Of a stretch of 64,000 bases of DNA, positions 30,495 to 39,545 are shown in pieces. Origin of the DNA: Phosphoribacter sp037045055 (lineage in GTDB: Bacteria > Actinomycetota > Actinomycetes > Actinomycetales > Dermatophilaceae). Numbering within the stretch: position 1 is the first letter of the stretch; each line of letters opens with the position of its first letter. The DNA is taken from contig JBAOHJ010000004.1 in NCBI GenBank assembly GCA_037045055.1, positions 1 through 64,000 of the forward strand, given 5' to 3'. The notes beneath the pieces were generated by a model. The model worked only from the letters and a program-made list of their open reading frames with translations. It did not search any database and had not been told where the DNA came from. The position numbers were made by a program, and so were the translations under genes.

Positions 30495-32036
30495 TCAGCG
30501 CCGTCCGACGCCCCGGCGGTGGTCCGGCCCGCGGGCCAGGTCCACGTCCCGATCCAGGCCCTTGTCGTGACCGGTGACCACCCACACCAGCGCGAGCAGC
30601 AGGGTGACCGACAGGGCGCTGACGGAGTTGAGGAACCACGCGGCGTCGAAGGCGCTGTAGAGGACCAACCCGGCGGAGGCCCACAGGACGACCCGACGGC
30701 GCACCGGGGTGGCCTCGGTCATGGCCAGGATGAGCCCACCCCAGAGCAGGTACCACGGATGGACCACGGCACCGGTGACGACGAAGACCAGCAGCACCCA
30801 GCCTAGGGTCCGCACCGGTCGGCGGGCCTTGAACCGCCAGATCAGCCACAGCGAGGCCACCGCGCCCACGACCATGCCGACCTTCTGCAGGAACGGCACC
30901 GACGCGCCCGCCGTGTCCGTCCACCCCACTGCGTTGAAGAGCCACTCCAGGCCGGAGCCGACCGCCGTGAACGGGGCGAGCATCGAGCGGATCATCCCCG
31001 GCACGCCCGCGGCCCTGACCCACCCGAAGCCCAACCCGGTCGCCACCGTGATCCCGACGAACCCGAGCAGGAACACCCCGATCGCCGGCACCGCGGCGCG
31101 CCCCACCTCGGCGTTGGTCGGCTCCTGACCGCGCACCCGACGAGCGTGCAGCGCGGCCACGGCGAGGATCGCCGCGGCCGCGGGCTGTTTGATCGTCGCC
31201 GCTGCCGCCACCGCCAGGGCGCCCCACACCAGGTGGCGGCGCACCGCCAGCCACAGGCCGAGGATCATCAGCCCCATCATCAGGCTGTCGTTGTGGGCTC
31301 CCCCGACGAAGTGCAGCACGACCAGGGGGTTGAGCACGGCCAGCCAGATGGTGCCCTCGCGGTCGTAGCCGAGCCGCCGGGCCAGCCTGGGCAGGTACAC
31401 CGCGATCAGGACCACGCCGACCAGGGCGGGGACGCGCATGAGGATCGCGGAGAGGTAGGCGTTGAAGCCGCTCAGGTCGACCAGCAGGTGCTGCAGCTGC
31501 AGCGACAGCGGTCCGTAGGGCGCCGGGGTGTACTGCCAGTACTGGTCGACCTGCTCCTGGTAGACACCGTCGAGCACGGCGGGCCCGAACGAGTAGGGGT
31601 CGAAACCCCGGTGCACCATGTAGCCCTGCGCGGCGTAGCTGTACGCGTCGAAGGACAACAGCGGCGGCGCCGCCAGCAGCGGCAGGCTCCACAGCCACAG
31701 GGTCGCCCGGGTCGTGGGACGGTGCAGGGCGGACGGGCGCATGCGCAGCCAGGCGTCCAGCAGCAGGACCACCCCGACCAGCAGGACCGCGGTGGCGATG
31801 CCCCGCCCGGGCCAGTACTGCAGCGACCCGAGCACGGGCACGCTGCGGAACGGGTTGGAGTTCGGCAGCGAGGCCGGGCTGAAGCTGCCGACGAGGATGA
31901 GGGTGGTCGCGAGCATCCCCCGACGGGTGGCCGGCTCGGCCCACGCCGCGCGGACGTCCTGCCACTCGCGGCGCAGGCTGCCACCCAGCGTGCGGGTGGC
32001 CCGATGCGCGGCGTCGCGACCCTCCAGGGAGCTCAC
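30495..32036 (-). CDS. mptB: MptB-type polyprenol-phosphomannose-dependent alpha-1,6-mannosyltransferase
   Basis: The protein has 513 residues with about twelve membrane segments of the GT-C type. The first loop carries SFDAYSYAAQGYMVHRGFDP, typical of MptB/MptA enzymes, and QYTPAPYGPLSLQLQHL follows; the DAY acidic pair is the likely catalytic site. These enzymes add alpha-1,6 mannose to lipomannan cores on the outer face of the membrane. The start is GTG 32036. No other mannan genes are adjacent. Confidence 0.88.
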   Translation of the reverse strand: MSSLEGRDAAHRATRTLGGSLRREWQDVRAAWAEPATRRGMLATTLILVGSFSPASLPNSNPFRSVPVLGSLQYWPGRGIATAVLLVGVVLLLDAWLRMRPSALHRPTTRATLWLWSLPLLAAPPLLSFDAYSYAAQGYMVHRGFDPYSFGPAVLDGVYQEQVDQYWQYTPAPYGPLSLQLQHLLVDLSGFNAYLSAILMRVPALVGVVLIAVYLPRLARRLGYDREGTIWLAVLNPLVVLHFVGGAHNDSLMMGLMILGLWLAVRRHLVWGALAVAAAATIKQPAAAAILAVAALHARRVRGQEPTNAEVGRAAVPAIGVFLLGFVGITVATGLGFGWVRAAGVPGMIRSMLAPFTAVGSGLEWLFNAVGWTDTAGASVPFLQKVGMVVGAVASLWLIWRFKARRPVRTLGWVLLVFVVTGAVVHPWYLLWGGLILAMTEATPVRRRVVLWASAGLVLYSAFDAAWFLNSVSALSVTLLLALVWVVTGHDKGLDRDVDLARGPDHRRGVGRR

Positions 32037-32087
32037 GCGTCCCCCTCCCGTCAGGTCGGCGACCGGCGATGCGATCTGTCCGCCACC

Positions 32088-33419
32088 CTAGCGCCCGTCC
32101 CGCAGCGCTCCCGGGGGGACGGTATGCCGCCGGGCCGCTACGGAGGCGGCCACCACCCCGAAGGCGAGCAGGCCCGCGAACAGGGTGAGGGCGGCGAAAC
32201 CGGGACCGCCGACGACGAACCCGGCGACCGCCCCCCCGACGGCCGCGGTGATCCCGGTGAGCAGGTCGGTGACCCCCTGGACCAGCGGTCGGGTCGTCGG
32301 CGTGGTGGCCGACGTGACCAGGGTGGAGGAGGCCACGTTGCCCATCGACCAGCCGACCCCGAGCAGGAACAGGCCGACCCCGAGGGCCCACGAGGCACCG
32401 GCCGGCGACAGCCCGGCGAGCACGAGCGAGGCCAGCAGGACCAGCCCGCCCGCGGCGAGCACCCCGGGGCAGCCCCACCGGTCGACGGCCATGCCGACCA
32501 GCGGGGCGAAGGCGTACATCCCGAGGATGTGCACGCTGATGACCAGGCCGATGACCTCGAGCGAGGCGTGGCCGTGGTCCATGTGGATCGGGGTCATGAC
32601 CATGACCGACACCATGACGGCGTAGGACAGGGCCATCCCGAGGGCCCCGGCCCGCACCGCGGGGTCGTGCCGGACGATGGCCCACCCGGAGGTGTGCGTG
32701 GGCCCGGCCGTCCGGGCCCCGTCGCGCCCGGGAGCATCCGCGGCTGCCACCGCCCGGGCGAGCAGCAACGGGTCCGGGCGCAGCCGCACGAGCATCACGG
32801 TCACGGCGAGCACCACCCCGGCGGCGGTGAACAGGTACGGCCCGGCCAGGGGTGGCAGGCCGAGCCGGGAGGCCAGCGCTCCCCCCGGACCGGTGAGGTT
32901 GGGGCCGGCGACGGACCCGATCGTCGTCGCCCAGACGACCAGGCTCAGGTGCCGGCCGCGACGATCGGCCGGGGCGAGGTCGGTGGCGGCATACCGGCTC
33001 TGCTGGTTGGCCGCGGCCATCGCCCCGACGAGGGTCGCCCCCAGCAGCAGCAGCGGGAAGGAGCGGACCGCCCCGGCAGCCGTCGAGATCACCGCGCCCA
33101 GCCCGCCGACGGCATACCCGGTGGCCAGGCCGATCCGGCGCCCCCGCGCGTCCATGAGCCGGGCGATGAGGAAGGTGACCAGAGCCGCCCCGAAGGTCTG
33201 CGCGGTCTGGGCCAGCCCGGCGAGCTGCTCGGAGCCGGAGACGTCCTTGGCGAGCAGGGCATTGACGGACACGGCGGCGCTCACCCCGATGCCGCCGAAG
33301 GCCTGGGTGGTCACCAGCGTGCCCAGCGTGCGGCGCTGGGCCGCGGCGACGTCGACCGGCCGGGGCGGGTCGGGTGGGCCGGGGCGGCCGGCCGCGGCGG
33401 CGGCCTGGGGTGCGCTCAC
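32088..33419 (-). CDS. MFS transporter
   Basis: The protein has 443 residues with about twelve membrane helices and the MFS loop motif ARLMDARGRRIGLATGYAVG between helices 2 and 3. TAQTFGAALVTFLIARLMD and GVGWSMGNVASSTLVTSATT are typical of drug/efflux-type members. The substrate cannot be told from sequence. GTG 33419 lies just before the DUF2207 stop (33424), with a four-base gap, so it is probably cotranscribed with that gene. CGGCATAC occurs twice inside it. Confidence 0.88.
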   Translation of the reverse strand: MSAPQAAAAAGRPGPPDPPRPVDVAAAQRRTLGTLVTTQAFGGIGVSAAVSVNALLAKDVSGSEQLAGLAQTAQTFGAALVTFLIARLMDARGRRIGLATGYAVGGLGAVISTAAGAVRSFPLLLLGATLVGAMAAANQQSRYAATDLAPADRRGRHLSLVVWATTIGSVAGPNLTGPGGALASRLGLPPLAGPYLFTAAGVVLAVTVMLVRLRPDPLLLARAVAAADAPGRDGARTAGPTHTSGWAIVRHDPAVRAGALGMALSYAVMVSVMVMTPIHMDHGHASLEVIGLVISVHILGMYAFAPLVGMAVDRWGCPGVLAAGGLVLLASLVLAGLSPAGASWALGVGLFLLGVGWSMGNVASSTLVTSATTPTTRPLVQGVTDLLTGITAAVGGAVAGFVVGGPGFAALTLFAGLLAFGVVAASVAARRHTVPPGALRDGR

Positions 33420-33423
33420 GGGC

Positions 33424-35598
33424 CTACCACGTGCCCGAGCTCGACCCGCCGATGCCGCCGCCGGAGAAGCTCCCGCCCGAGGACCCGAAACCCGAGCCGC
33501 CCGAGCTGCCGGGGGTGGACTGGAACGTGCCCGAGGCGGACGTGGAGAAGTCGTCGACCCCCGAGACGATGCCGCCGAAGTCGGGGAACAGGGCACCCTG
33601 GTAGAGGTACCAGGTCGGCATGGCCAGGGGTTGACCCGCGGCCGCGGCGGCCTGCGCGACCTTCTGGAAGGTCTCGGCCCACCGCTGGGCGACGCCGAAG
33701 ACGATGGCGAAGGGCAGGTACCGGCTGAAGATGTCCTGGGCCTCCTCCCACCGGATCTGGCCGGCCTCCGCGGTGACGAGGTACTGCCTGAAGCCCAGCG
33801 ACTGGGCCAGGGTCGCCGAGCCTGCCGCCGTCTTGGCCGCCATCCGCCCACCCAGCAGGAAGACCACGACTCCGGCGACCAGCGTGCCCGCGCCGAGGAT
33901 CACCCCGGAGGACACCGGCAGACCGATCCCCGCGGTGCGGTCGACGCCGCGCATCGCGCTGCCCAGGGTGAACAGCATCACCGCCCCGCCGCCGGCGAGC
34001 ACGCCGCCGAGCAGCCGCCACCCGGCGCGTTGGCGCTCGGGAGAGGAGCGGAACCACCCGCGCTGGACCACCTCGGCGTACATCTCGTGCTTGGCCGTCG
34101 CCAGGCTCTCGGCGAAGTGGTTCTTCAGGTCGGACAGCAGGACCGGGTTGGACTGCGCGAACAGGCCCTCCAGCACGGTGGACTCGTAGGGTCGTAACGA
34201 CTCCTCGGGCCGGGGCACCAGGCGGGTCAGCTGCCAGTCGGTCCGCTTGAACATGCCGCCGGGGGCCACTTCCTCGATCTGCAGGAAGCCGCGGACCGCC
34301 AGGTCGATGACCGTCGCGGACACGTCGAGGGTGTCCGCGGACTCGTCGACGATGGTGCCGACCAACCCGGGCTGCACCCCGGGGGGCGGGGTGAACTGCA
34401 CGGCGATCGTCGGGGTGCCGCCGCGGCGGGTGGGGTGGGCCGCGGGCGCGGGGGCGGGCGGTATGCCGGGTGCCCGGGGGACCGGCGGCGCCCCGTTGCC
34501 GGCGGAGCCGGCGGCGCCGGGGCTGAGCCCGGGAGTCAGGCCGGCATACCACTCGTCGCGCCCGCGGGTCGCGACCAGCGCGGTCATCCCGACGATCGCG
34601 GCCAGGGGCAGCAGCACGCCCGCGGCCAGGGCGGCATACGACGCGGCGACCGCCTGGCCCTCGCCGAGCGGCGAGCCACCGGAGCGGATGTCGGGGCGCA
34701 GCGGGTTGAACGCGGCGACCGGGTAGCGCAGGGCGACGGTGAGGTCCTCGTACGGGACCAGGTCGGCGACCGCGAACCGGGCCGGCGACCCCGCGGTGGC
34801 CGTCGCGCATGGCGTGCCCTCGGCGCCACGCCCGCAGCGGACCTCGGTGGCCGCCGCCGGGGCGGTGACCGCGAGGGACACCCGGCTCTTGGGCATGGCG
34901 TCGGAGGTGAAGACGTTGTAGTAGAACTCGGCGGTCTGGTCGGCCTGGGGGTTCATGACCTTAGCCAACCGGTAACGCAGGACGTAGGTCTGGGTGCCCG
35001 ACACGGTGACCTTGGCGTTGCCGATCTTCAGGGTGATCTCGGTGCCATTGTCGATCTGCTGCAGGTCGGTGTTGGCACCGGTCGGGCTGGACACCGAGAC
35101 CTCGCTCATCGCGTAGTAGCGGTAGGCGTCGGCCTGCTCCTGCACGCCTTGGCGCACCGTGATCGAGCGGTAGATGCCGTGGTGCACGCCCAGGGCGTCG
35201 TCGAACACCTGGGTGATCGTCTCGGTGACGGCCACGCCGCCGTCCTTGTCCAGCTCGTAGGTCGCGTCGAACACGCGGATGACGTCGGCAGTCGGCACCC
35301 GCAGCCGGGGTATGCCGCTCGCACCCCAGGCGCCCACCGGTGCGGCCGCCGCCCTGGGGGCGCCCGAGGGTGGGGCACCGACGCCGGAGTGGGGGGTCCG
35401 GGCGCTCGCGGCCGCTGCCGACCCGAGCGTCAGCCACGGCAGGACGACCGCGACGGCGAGCGCGAGAGCGACGGCATACCGTGACCGGCCGGCGCGCTCG
35501 CTCCGTGGCCGGCCGGCGCGCTCGCTCCGGGGATGCACGGCGCGCTCGCTCCGGGGATGCACGGCGCGTTCGGGCCGCGGGGTCCGGGCGCCGCTCAT
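33424..35598 (-). CDS. DUF2207 membrane protein
   Basis: The protein has 724 residues from ATG 35598, overlapping the smpB stop as ATGA. An Arg-rich repeated N-terminus precedes a signal/membrane helix. An extracellular DUF2207 domain follows (VIRVFDATYELDKDGGVAVT, GVHHGIYRSITVR, VLRYRLAKVMNP), then a membrane helix and a cytoplasmic region with RTDWQLTRL and two more helices. It ends in a Gly/Ser-rich tail with GGSGFGSSGGSFSGGGIGG, the classic DUF2207 ending. The family function is unknown. Codons for SERAVHP-type repeats arise from a 24-base minisatellite. Confidence 0.9.
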   Translation of the reverse strand: MSGARTPRPERAVHPRSERAVHPRSERAGRPRSERAGRSRYAVALALAVAVVLPWLTLGSAAAASARTPHSGVGAPPSGAPRAAAAPVGAWGASGIPRLRVPTADVIRVFDATYELDKDGGVAVTETITQVFDDALGVHHGIYRSITVRQGVQEQADAYRYYAMSEVSVSSPTGANTDLQQIDNGTEITLKIGNAKVTVSGTQTYVLRYRLAKVMNPQADQTAEFYYNVFTSDAMPKSRVSLAVTAPAAATEVRCGRGAEGTPCATATAGSPARFAVADLVPYEDLTVALRYPVAAFNPLRPDIRSGGSPLGEGQAVAASYAALAAGVLLPLAAIVGMTALVATRGRDEWYAGLTPGLSPGAAGSAGNGAPPVPRAPGIPPAPAPAAHPTRRGGTPTIAVQFTPPPGVQPGLVGTIVDESADTLDVSATVIDLAVRGFLQIEEVAPGGMFKRTDWQLTRLVPRPEESLRPYESTVLEGLFAQSNPVLLSDLKNHFAESLATAKHEMYAEVVQRGWFRSSPERQRAGWRLLGGVLAGGGAVMLFTLGSAMRGVDRTAGIGLPVSSGVILGAGTLVAGVVVFLLGGRMAAKTAAGSATLAQSLGFRQYLVTAEAGQIRWEEAQDIFSRYLPFAIVFGVAQRWAETFQKVAQAAAAAGQPLAMPTWYLYQGALFPDFGGIVSGVDDFSTSASGTFQSTPGSSGGSGFGSSGGSFSGGGIGGSSSGTW

Positions 35599-35630
35599 CG
35601 CTCGCTCCGGGTATGCATGGCGCGCTCGGC
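35491..35630 (-). repeat. 24-nt tandem repeat across the smpB/DUF2207 junction
   Basis: Units at 35491-35514, 35515-35538 and 35539-35562 share GGCGCGCTCGCTCCG; diverged copies continue to about 35630. The array covers the DUF2207 start region, the ATGA junction and the smpB C-terminal codons, so both proteins carry repeat-derived PRSER / HTRSER residues. Confidence 0.8.
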
Positions 35631-36065
35631 CTCGCGTTTGTCCTGGCGCTCGCGCAGCGCCTGACGCTTGTCGTAGGCGCGCTTGCCGGTGGCCAGGGCG
35701 ATCTCGACCTTCGCCCGCCCGTCCTTGAAGTAGACCGCCAGGGGCACCACGGTGCGCCCGCTCTCGCGGGTCCTCGCGGCGATCTTGCGCAGCTCGTCGC
35801 GGTGCAGCAGCAGCTTGCGACGGCGACGGGGCGCATGGTTGGTCCAGGTGCCTTGGGTGTACTCGGGAATGTGCACGCCTTCGAGCCACAGCTCGTCGCC
35901 GGAGAACTGCGCGTAGCCGTCGACCAGGGAGCACCGCCCGGCCCGCAGTGCCTTGACCTCGGTGCCCTGCAACGCCAGGCCCGCCTCGAAGGTGTCCTCG
36001 ATGTGATAGTCGTGGCGGGCCTTGCGGTTGCTCGCGACGAGTTTGCGGCCCTGCGCCTTGACCAT
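35595..36065 (-). CDS. smpB: SsrA-binding protein SmpB
   Basis: The protein has 156 residues from ATG 36065, with GAGGAGG upstream. It binds tmRNA and brings it to stalled ribosomes. Family motifs are KLVASNRKARHDYHIEDTFE, GLALQGTEVKALRAGRCSLV, DGYAQFSGDELWLEGVHIPE and KIALATGKRAYDKR-like text near the end. The usual basic C-terminal tail is present but finishes with RAMHTRSER, which comes from a DNA repeat shared with the next gene. Its RNA partner is at 30035-30400. Confidence 0.95.
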   Translation of the reverse strand: MVKAQGRKLVASNRKARHDYHIEDTFEAGLALQGTEVKALRAGRCSLVDGYAQFSGDELWLEGVHIPEYTQGTWTNHAPRRRRKLLLHRDELRKIAARTRESGRTVVPLAVYFKDGRAKVEIALATGKRAYDKRQALRERQDKREAERAMHTRSER

Positions 36066-36212
36066 GCGGACACCTCCTCTCCACCGATCGGGCACCGCCA
36101 CTGTCTCCGACGGGCACCGCCACGCTACCTGCCCGGGCGGGCCCGCACGAGCCGGTTCGGGCGGGCGGAGCCCGAGGTGGCCCCGCCGGGCGGCCCGCCG
36201 GCTCGGGGGCTC

Positions 36213-37544
36213 TCAGATCCAGGTGCGCGGGTTGACGAACGAGCCGTCTTCGAGGGTCTCGAAGTGCAGGTGGCACCCGGTGGAGTAGCCGGTCGTGCCG
36301 GAGTAGCCGATGAGCTGGCCACGGCCGACCGACCCACCCCGTGCGACGATCGAGGACAGGTGGTTGTACGTCGTCACCAGGTCGACCCCGCGGCGGATGC
36401 CGTGGTCGATCATCACCCGGTTGCCGTAGCCGCCGCCCCACCCCGCCGAGATCACCGTGCCCGCTGCGGTGGCGTAGACCGGGGTGCCGCAGTCGATGCC
36501 GAAGTCGGTGCCGGTGTGCAGCTTCCACACCAGCAGGATCGGGTGGAAACGCATCCCGAACTCGGAGGTGATCGGCCCGTCCGCCGGGTAGCTGAGGAAC
36601 CCGCCGCCGCCCGGGTTGGCGTCGCCCTGCGGCGGGGTGTAGGCCCGACCGGCCGCAGCGGCGGCCTCGCGGTCGGCCCGCTCCTTGGCCAGCCGGGCCG
36701 CCTCGGCCTCGCGGGCCTTGCGGGCCTGCTCGACGAGCACGGCCTGCAACCGGGCCTGCTCGGCCTCGGCCGCGGCCAGCTGGGCCTGCTCGCCGGCCTT
36801 GCGGCTCTCGACCTCGGTGGCGTACCCGGTCTGCGCGGCGACCAGCCCGTCGAGCTGGGCCTTGGCGGTCTGGGCCGCGGACCTCGCCGCATTGGCCTTG
36901 GCCAGCGCGTCCTCGGCCTGGCGCTTGAGCTCGGCGATCTCGTCGCGGACGGCGACCAGGTAGGACTGCTGGGCGGCCCCGTCGGCCCGGGCGTTCTGCA
37001 GGTTGCGCAGGGCGTCGTTGGTCAGCGAGGTGACCTCGTCGGCCATGACGAGGCGGGTGGCGAAGTCGTCCGGGCTGGTCGAGCCCAGGGCCACCGACAG
37101 CTGCGATCCGGAGCCGCCCTGGAACAGGTCCGCAGCGAACACGTCGAGGGTGCGCTGGGTGCTGGACAGCTTCTGGGCGTTGGCGGTGGCCGCCTCCACG
37201 GCGCGGGCCTCGTTGGCCTTGGCCACGGCGAGCTTGGCCGCGACGTCGTTGTTGTGGGCTTCGGCGGCCCGGGCCTGCGCGTTGGCCTCGTCGAGTCGGG
37301 CCTGCGCGGCGGGCAGTTGGGCCTTGGTCTGCTGCAGCTTGACGTAGGCGTTGGCCAGCTCGGTCGAGGTGCCCTCCAGCGCCGCGTGCAGGGCGGCGAC
37401 CTGCTGGTCGGCCTTCTTCTTCTCGTCGACGGTGTCCGCCCGGGTCATCGGCGCCAGGGCGACGAGGATGACGCAGCACAGCGCCGCCACCGACGACCCG
37501 CGACGTCGGGTCGGCGCGCTCCGGTGCGTCATCAGCAGCCACAT
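36213..37544 (-). CDS. coiled-coil M23 peptidase next to ftsEX (EnvC/RipC-like)
   Basis: The protein has about 443 residues. A signal sequence (SSVAALCCVILVALAPMTRA) is followed by a long Ala/Glu/Lys-rich coiled coil (about 35-290) and a C-terminal LytM/M23 domain with LHTGTDFGIDCGTPVYATAA and TGCHLHFE (zinc ligands His/Asp and HxH). Position beside ftsX fits an FtsEX-controlled cell-separation hydrolase, like EnvC in E. coli or RipC in Mycobacterium (family-level inference). ATG 37544 is chosen; ATG 37532 and GTG 37562 are in frame. Confidence 0.88.
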   Translation of the reverse strand: MWLLMTHRSAPTRRRGSSVAALCCVILVALAPMTRADTVDEKKKADQQVAALHAALEGTSTELANAYVKLQQTKAQLPAAQARLDEANAQARAAEAHNNDVAAKLAVAKANEARAVEAATANAQKLSSTQRTLDVFAADLFQGGSGSQLSVALGSTSPDDFATRLVMADEVTSLTNDALRNLQNARADGAAQQSYLVAVRDEIAELKRQAEDALAKANAARSAAQTAKAQLDGLVAAQTGYATEVESRKAGEQAQLAAAEAEQARLQAVLVEQARKAREAEAARLAKERADREAAAAAGRAYTPPQGDANPGGGGFLSYPADGPITSEFGMRFHPILLVWKLHTGTDFGIDCGTPVYATAAGTVISAGWGGGYGNRVMIDHGIRRGVDLVTTYNHLSSIVARGGSVGRGQLIGYSGTTGYSTGCHLHFETLEDGSFVNPRTWI

Positions 37545-37626
37545 ATGACTCTTTGGTACCACAAAACCCGTCGAACCTCACCTCTCCCGCGGCGACCCGG
37601 CCCACCGTCCCGGCCCGCCTCGGACA

Positions 37627-38535
37627 TCAGACGTGCAGGTAGCGCCGCAGCGTGAAGCCCGAGGTGACCACGGCCATGAGCACCACGCCGCCGAGCACCC
37701 ACGGGGAGATGGCGAGCACGTCGGAACCGCCGACGAACGCCGTGTCGAGCAGCGCCCGGCTCAGATACCCGCTGACCCCGTAGCGCACCGTGGCCCCGAG
37801 CAGGGCGACGGCCAGAGCGGCCCCGACGAGGGCGGCCACCACCGTCTCCATGACGAAGGGGAACTGGATGGTGAAGTTCGAGGCCCCGACCAGGCGCATG
37901 ATCCCGGTCTCGCGGCGGCGCGAGAACGCGGTCTGGCGGATCGTCGTGGCCACCAGCAGCACGGCGCACAGGACCATCAGGGCGGCCAAGGCGATCGCCG
38001 CCCAGGACACGACGTTCATGAACGAGAAGAACTTGTCGAGCAGCTGCTTCTGGTCCTGCACCCGGCCGACACCCGGAGCACCCTGCAGCGACGAGACGAT
38101 GACGTCGTACTTGTTGGTGTCGGTCAGCGACACGCGGAAGGAGTCGGCGAAGGCCGCCTGGGTGGCCTGCTCACCCAACGGCGAGTTCTTGAACTGCTCC
38201 TTGAACCTCTTGAACGCCTCGGACTGGGACTCGTAGAAGATCTCCTTGATCGGCGGGCGCATCGCCTCCAGCTGCGTCTTGATCTGGTCGCGCTGGGCCT
38301 GGGTGGTGGCCTTGCCCGCGCACCCGGGGTACTGCGATCCCTCGACGCACAGGAACACCGACACCTGGACCCGGTCGTACCAGTAGTCCTTCATCGTGTC
38401 GACCTGCCGTTGGGCCAGCAGCCCAAGGCCGAGCAGGTACATCGAGATCATCGTCACGAGCACCACGGACACGGCCATCGACAGGTTGCGCCGCAGGCCC
38501 CCGGCGATCTCGCCGAGCAGGAAGCCGGGCTTCAT
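37627..38535 (-). CDS. ftsX: cell-division ABC transporter permease FtsX
   Basis: The protein has 302 residues with the FtsX four-helix pattern: N-terminal helix (LSMAVSVVLVTMISMYLLGL), a large extracellular loop, then three helices (WAAIALAALMVLCAVLLVAT, VMETVVAALVGAALAVALL, LGGVVLMAVVTSGF). The cytoplasmic FSRRRETGIMRLVGAS is the contact motif with FtsE. A cysteine pair in the extracellular loop (LCVEGSQYPGCAG) is as in actinobacterial FtsX. It passes the FtsE signal to an extracellular hydrolase, here probably the M23 protein encoded next. Confidence 0.95.
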   Translation of the reverse strand: MKPGFLLGEIAGGLRRNLSMAVSVVLVTMISMYLLGLGLLAQRQVDTMKDYWYDRVQVSVFLCVEGSQYPGCAGKATTQAQRDQIKTQLEAMRPPIKEIFYESQSEAFKRFKEQFKNSPLGEQATQAAFADSFRVSLTDTNKYDVIVSSLQGAPGVGRVQDQKQLLDKFFSFMNVVSWAAIALAALMVLCAVLLVATTIRQTAFSRRRETGIMRLVGASNFTIQFPFVMETVVAALVGAALAVALLGATVRYGVSGYLSRALLDTAFVGGSDVLAISPWVLGGVVLMAVVTSGFTLRRYLHV

Positions 38536-39545
38536 CGGCGGCCTCCCGACGATCCCGCCGTGCTGGCCTGCCGCCGGTCGTCGCCCTGCCGCGGGTCGCC
38601 CGCCTGCCGCGAGCCCTGCCGCGGGTCGCCCGCCTGCCGCGAGCCCTGCCGCGGGTCGTCGGCCGACGACGACCCGGTATGCCGCGGGCTCGCCACCGGC
38701 GCCCCGGACGGTGTCGCGGACCGGCGGCGGCGCAGCATACGGAACGGACCGGAGGCCAGCGCCAGCCGCGCCGCGGCCTCGTCCGCCTCGGAGGCGCGCA
38801 GGGCACGCTGCAGTTGTTCGTCCAGCTCGTCCTCGACCCTGATCGCGGGCATCGCCGAGGTGGTGTGGCCGTACTCGCCCTGCACCTGGTCGCGGACCAG
38901 CCGGCCACGGTCGAGCTCGACCACCCGTTTGCGCAGCTCGTCGACGATCTCGTGGTCGTGGGTGGCCATGACCACCGTGGTGCCCGAGCGGTTGATCCGG
39001 TCCAGCAGCCGCACGATGTCGCCGCTGGTGGCCGGGTCCAGGTTGCCCGTGGGCTCGTCGGCCAGCAGGATCGCCGGCTTGTTGACGATTGCTCGGGCGA
39101 TGGCCACCCGCTGCTGCTCCCCGCCGGAGAGTTGGTGGGGCATCCGCTTGGCCTTGCCCTCGAGGCCGACGATCTCCAGCGTCTCGGGCACGGTCTGGCG
39201 GATCGCGGTCCGCGAGCGGCCGATGACCTGCAGGGCGAAGGCGACGTTCTGGTGGACGTTCTTGTTCGGCAGCAGGCGGAAGTCCTGGAACACCGTGCCG
39301 ATCCCGCGACGCAGCAACGGCACCTTGCGCTCGGGCAGAGTGCGCAGCTCCCGGCCGGCGACCAGCACTGAGCCGCTGGTGGCCACGTCCTCACGCAGGA
39401 TCAGGCGCAGCAAGGTCGACTTGCCCGAGCCGGACTGGCCGACGACGAAGACGAACTCGCCACGCTCGATCTCCACGGACACCCCGTCGAGCGCGGGGTG
39501 GGTGGAGCGGGGGTAGGTCTTCGTGACGTTGTCGAGGAGGATCAT
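38532..39545 (-). CDS. ftsE: cell-division ATPase FtsE with a long repeat-containing C-terminal extension
   Basis: The protein has 337 residues; the usual FtsE has about 220-230. Core motifs are intact: Walker A VVGQSGSGKSTLLRLIL, Q-loop VFQDFRLLPNKNVHQNVAFA, signature QLSGGEQQRVAIARA, Walker B ILLADEPTGNLDP and switch MATHDHEIVD. The extra 110 residues contain RVEDELDEQLQRALRASEAD, then a 30-base DNA repeat encoding DPRQGSRQAG units. ATG 39545 is the start, and its stop overlaps ftsX as ATGA. The extension may bind a partner, but no domain was recognised. Confidence 0.95.
   Translation of the reverse strand: MILLDNVTKTYPRSTHPALDGVSVEIERGEFVFVVGQSGSGKSTLLRLILREDVATSGSVLVAGRELRTLPERKVPLLRRGIGTVFQDFRLLPNKNVHQNVAFALQVIGRSRTAIRQTVPETLEIVGLEGKAKRMPHQLSGGEQQRVAIARAIVNKPAILLADEPTGNLDPATSGDIVRLLDRINRSGTTVVMATHDHEIVDELRKRVVELDRGRLVRDQVQGEYGHTTSAMPAIRVEDELDEQLQRALRASEADEAAARLALASGPFRMLRRRRSATPSGAPVASPRHTGSSSADDPRQGSRQAGDPRQGSRQAGDPRQGDDRRQASTAGSSGGRR
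38584..38660 (-). repeat. 30-nt tandem repeat in the ftsE extension
   Basis: Two exact 30-base units (38584-38613, 38614-38643) and half of a third encode DPRQGSRQAG repeats near the C-terminus of FtsE. Confidence 0.85.

Noticed and set aside
35340..37655. Long plus-strand open frame opposite smpB, M23 and DUF2207 genes
   Set aside because: Shadow of genuine minus-strand genes; no domain motifs and abnormal composition.
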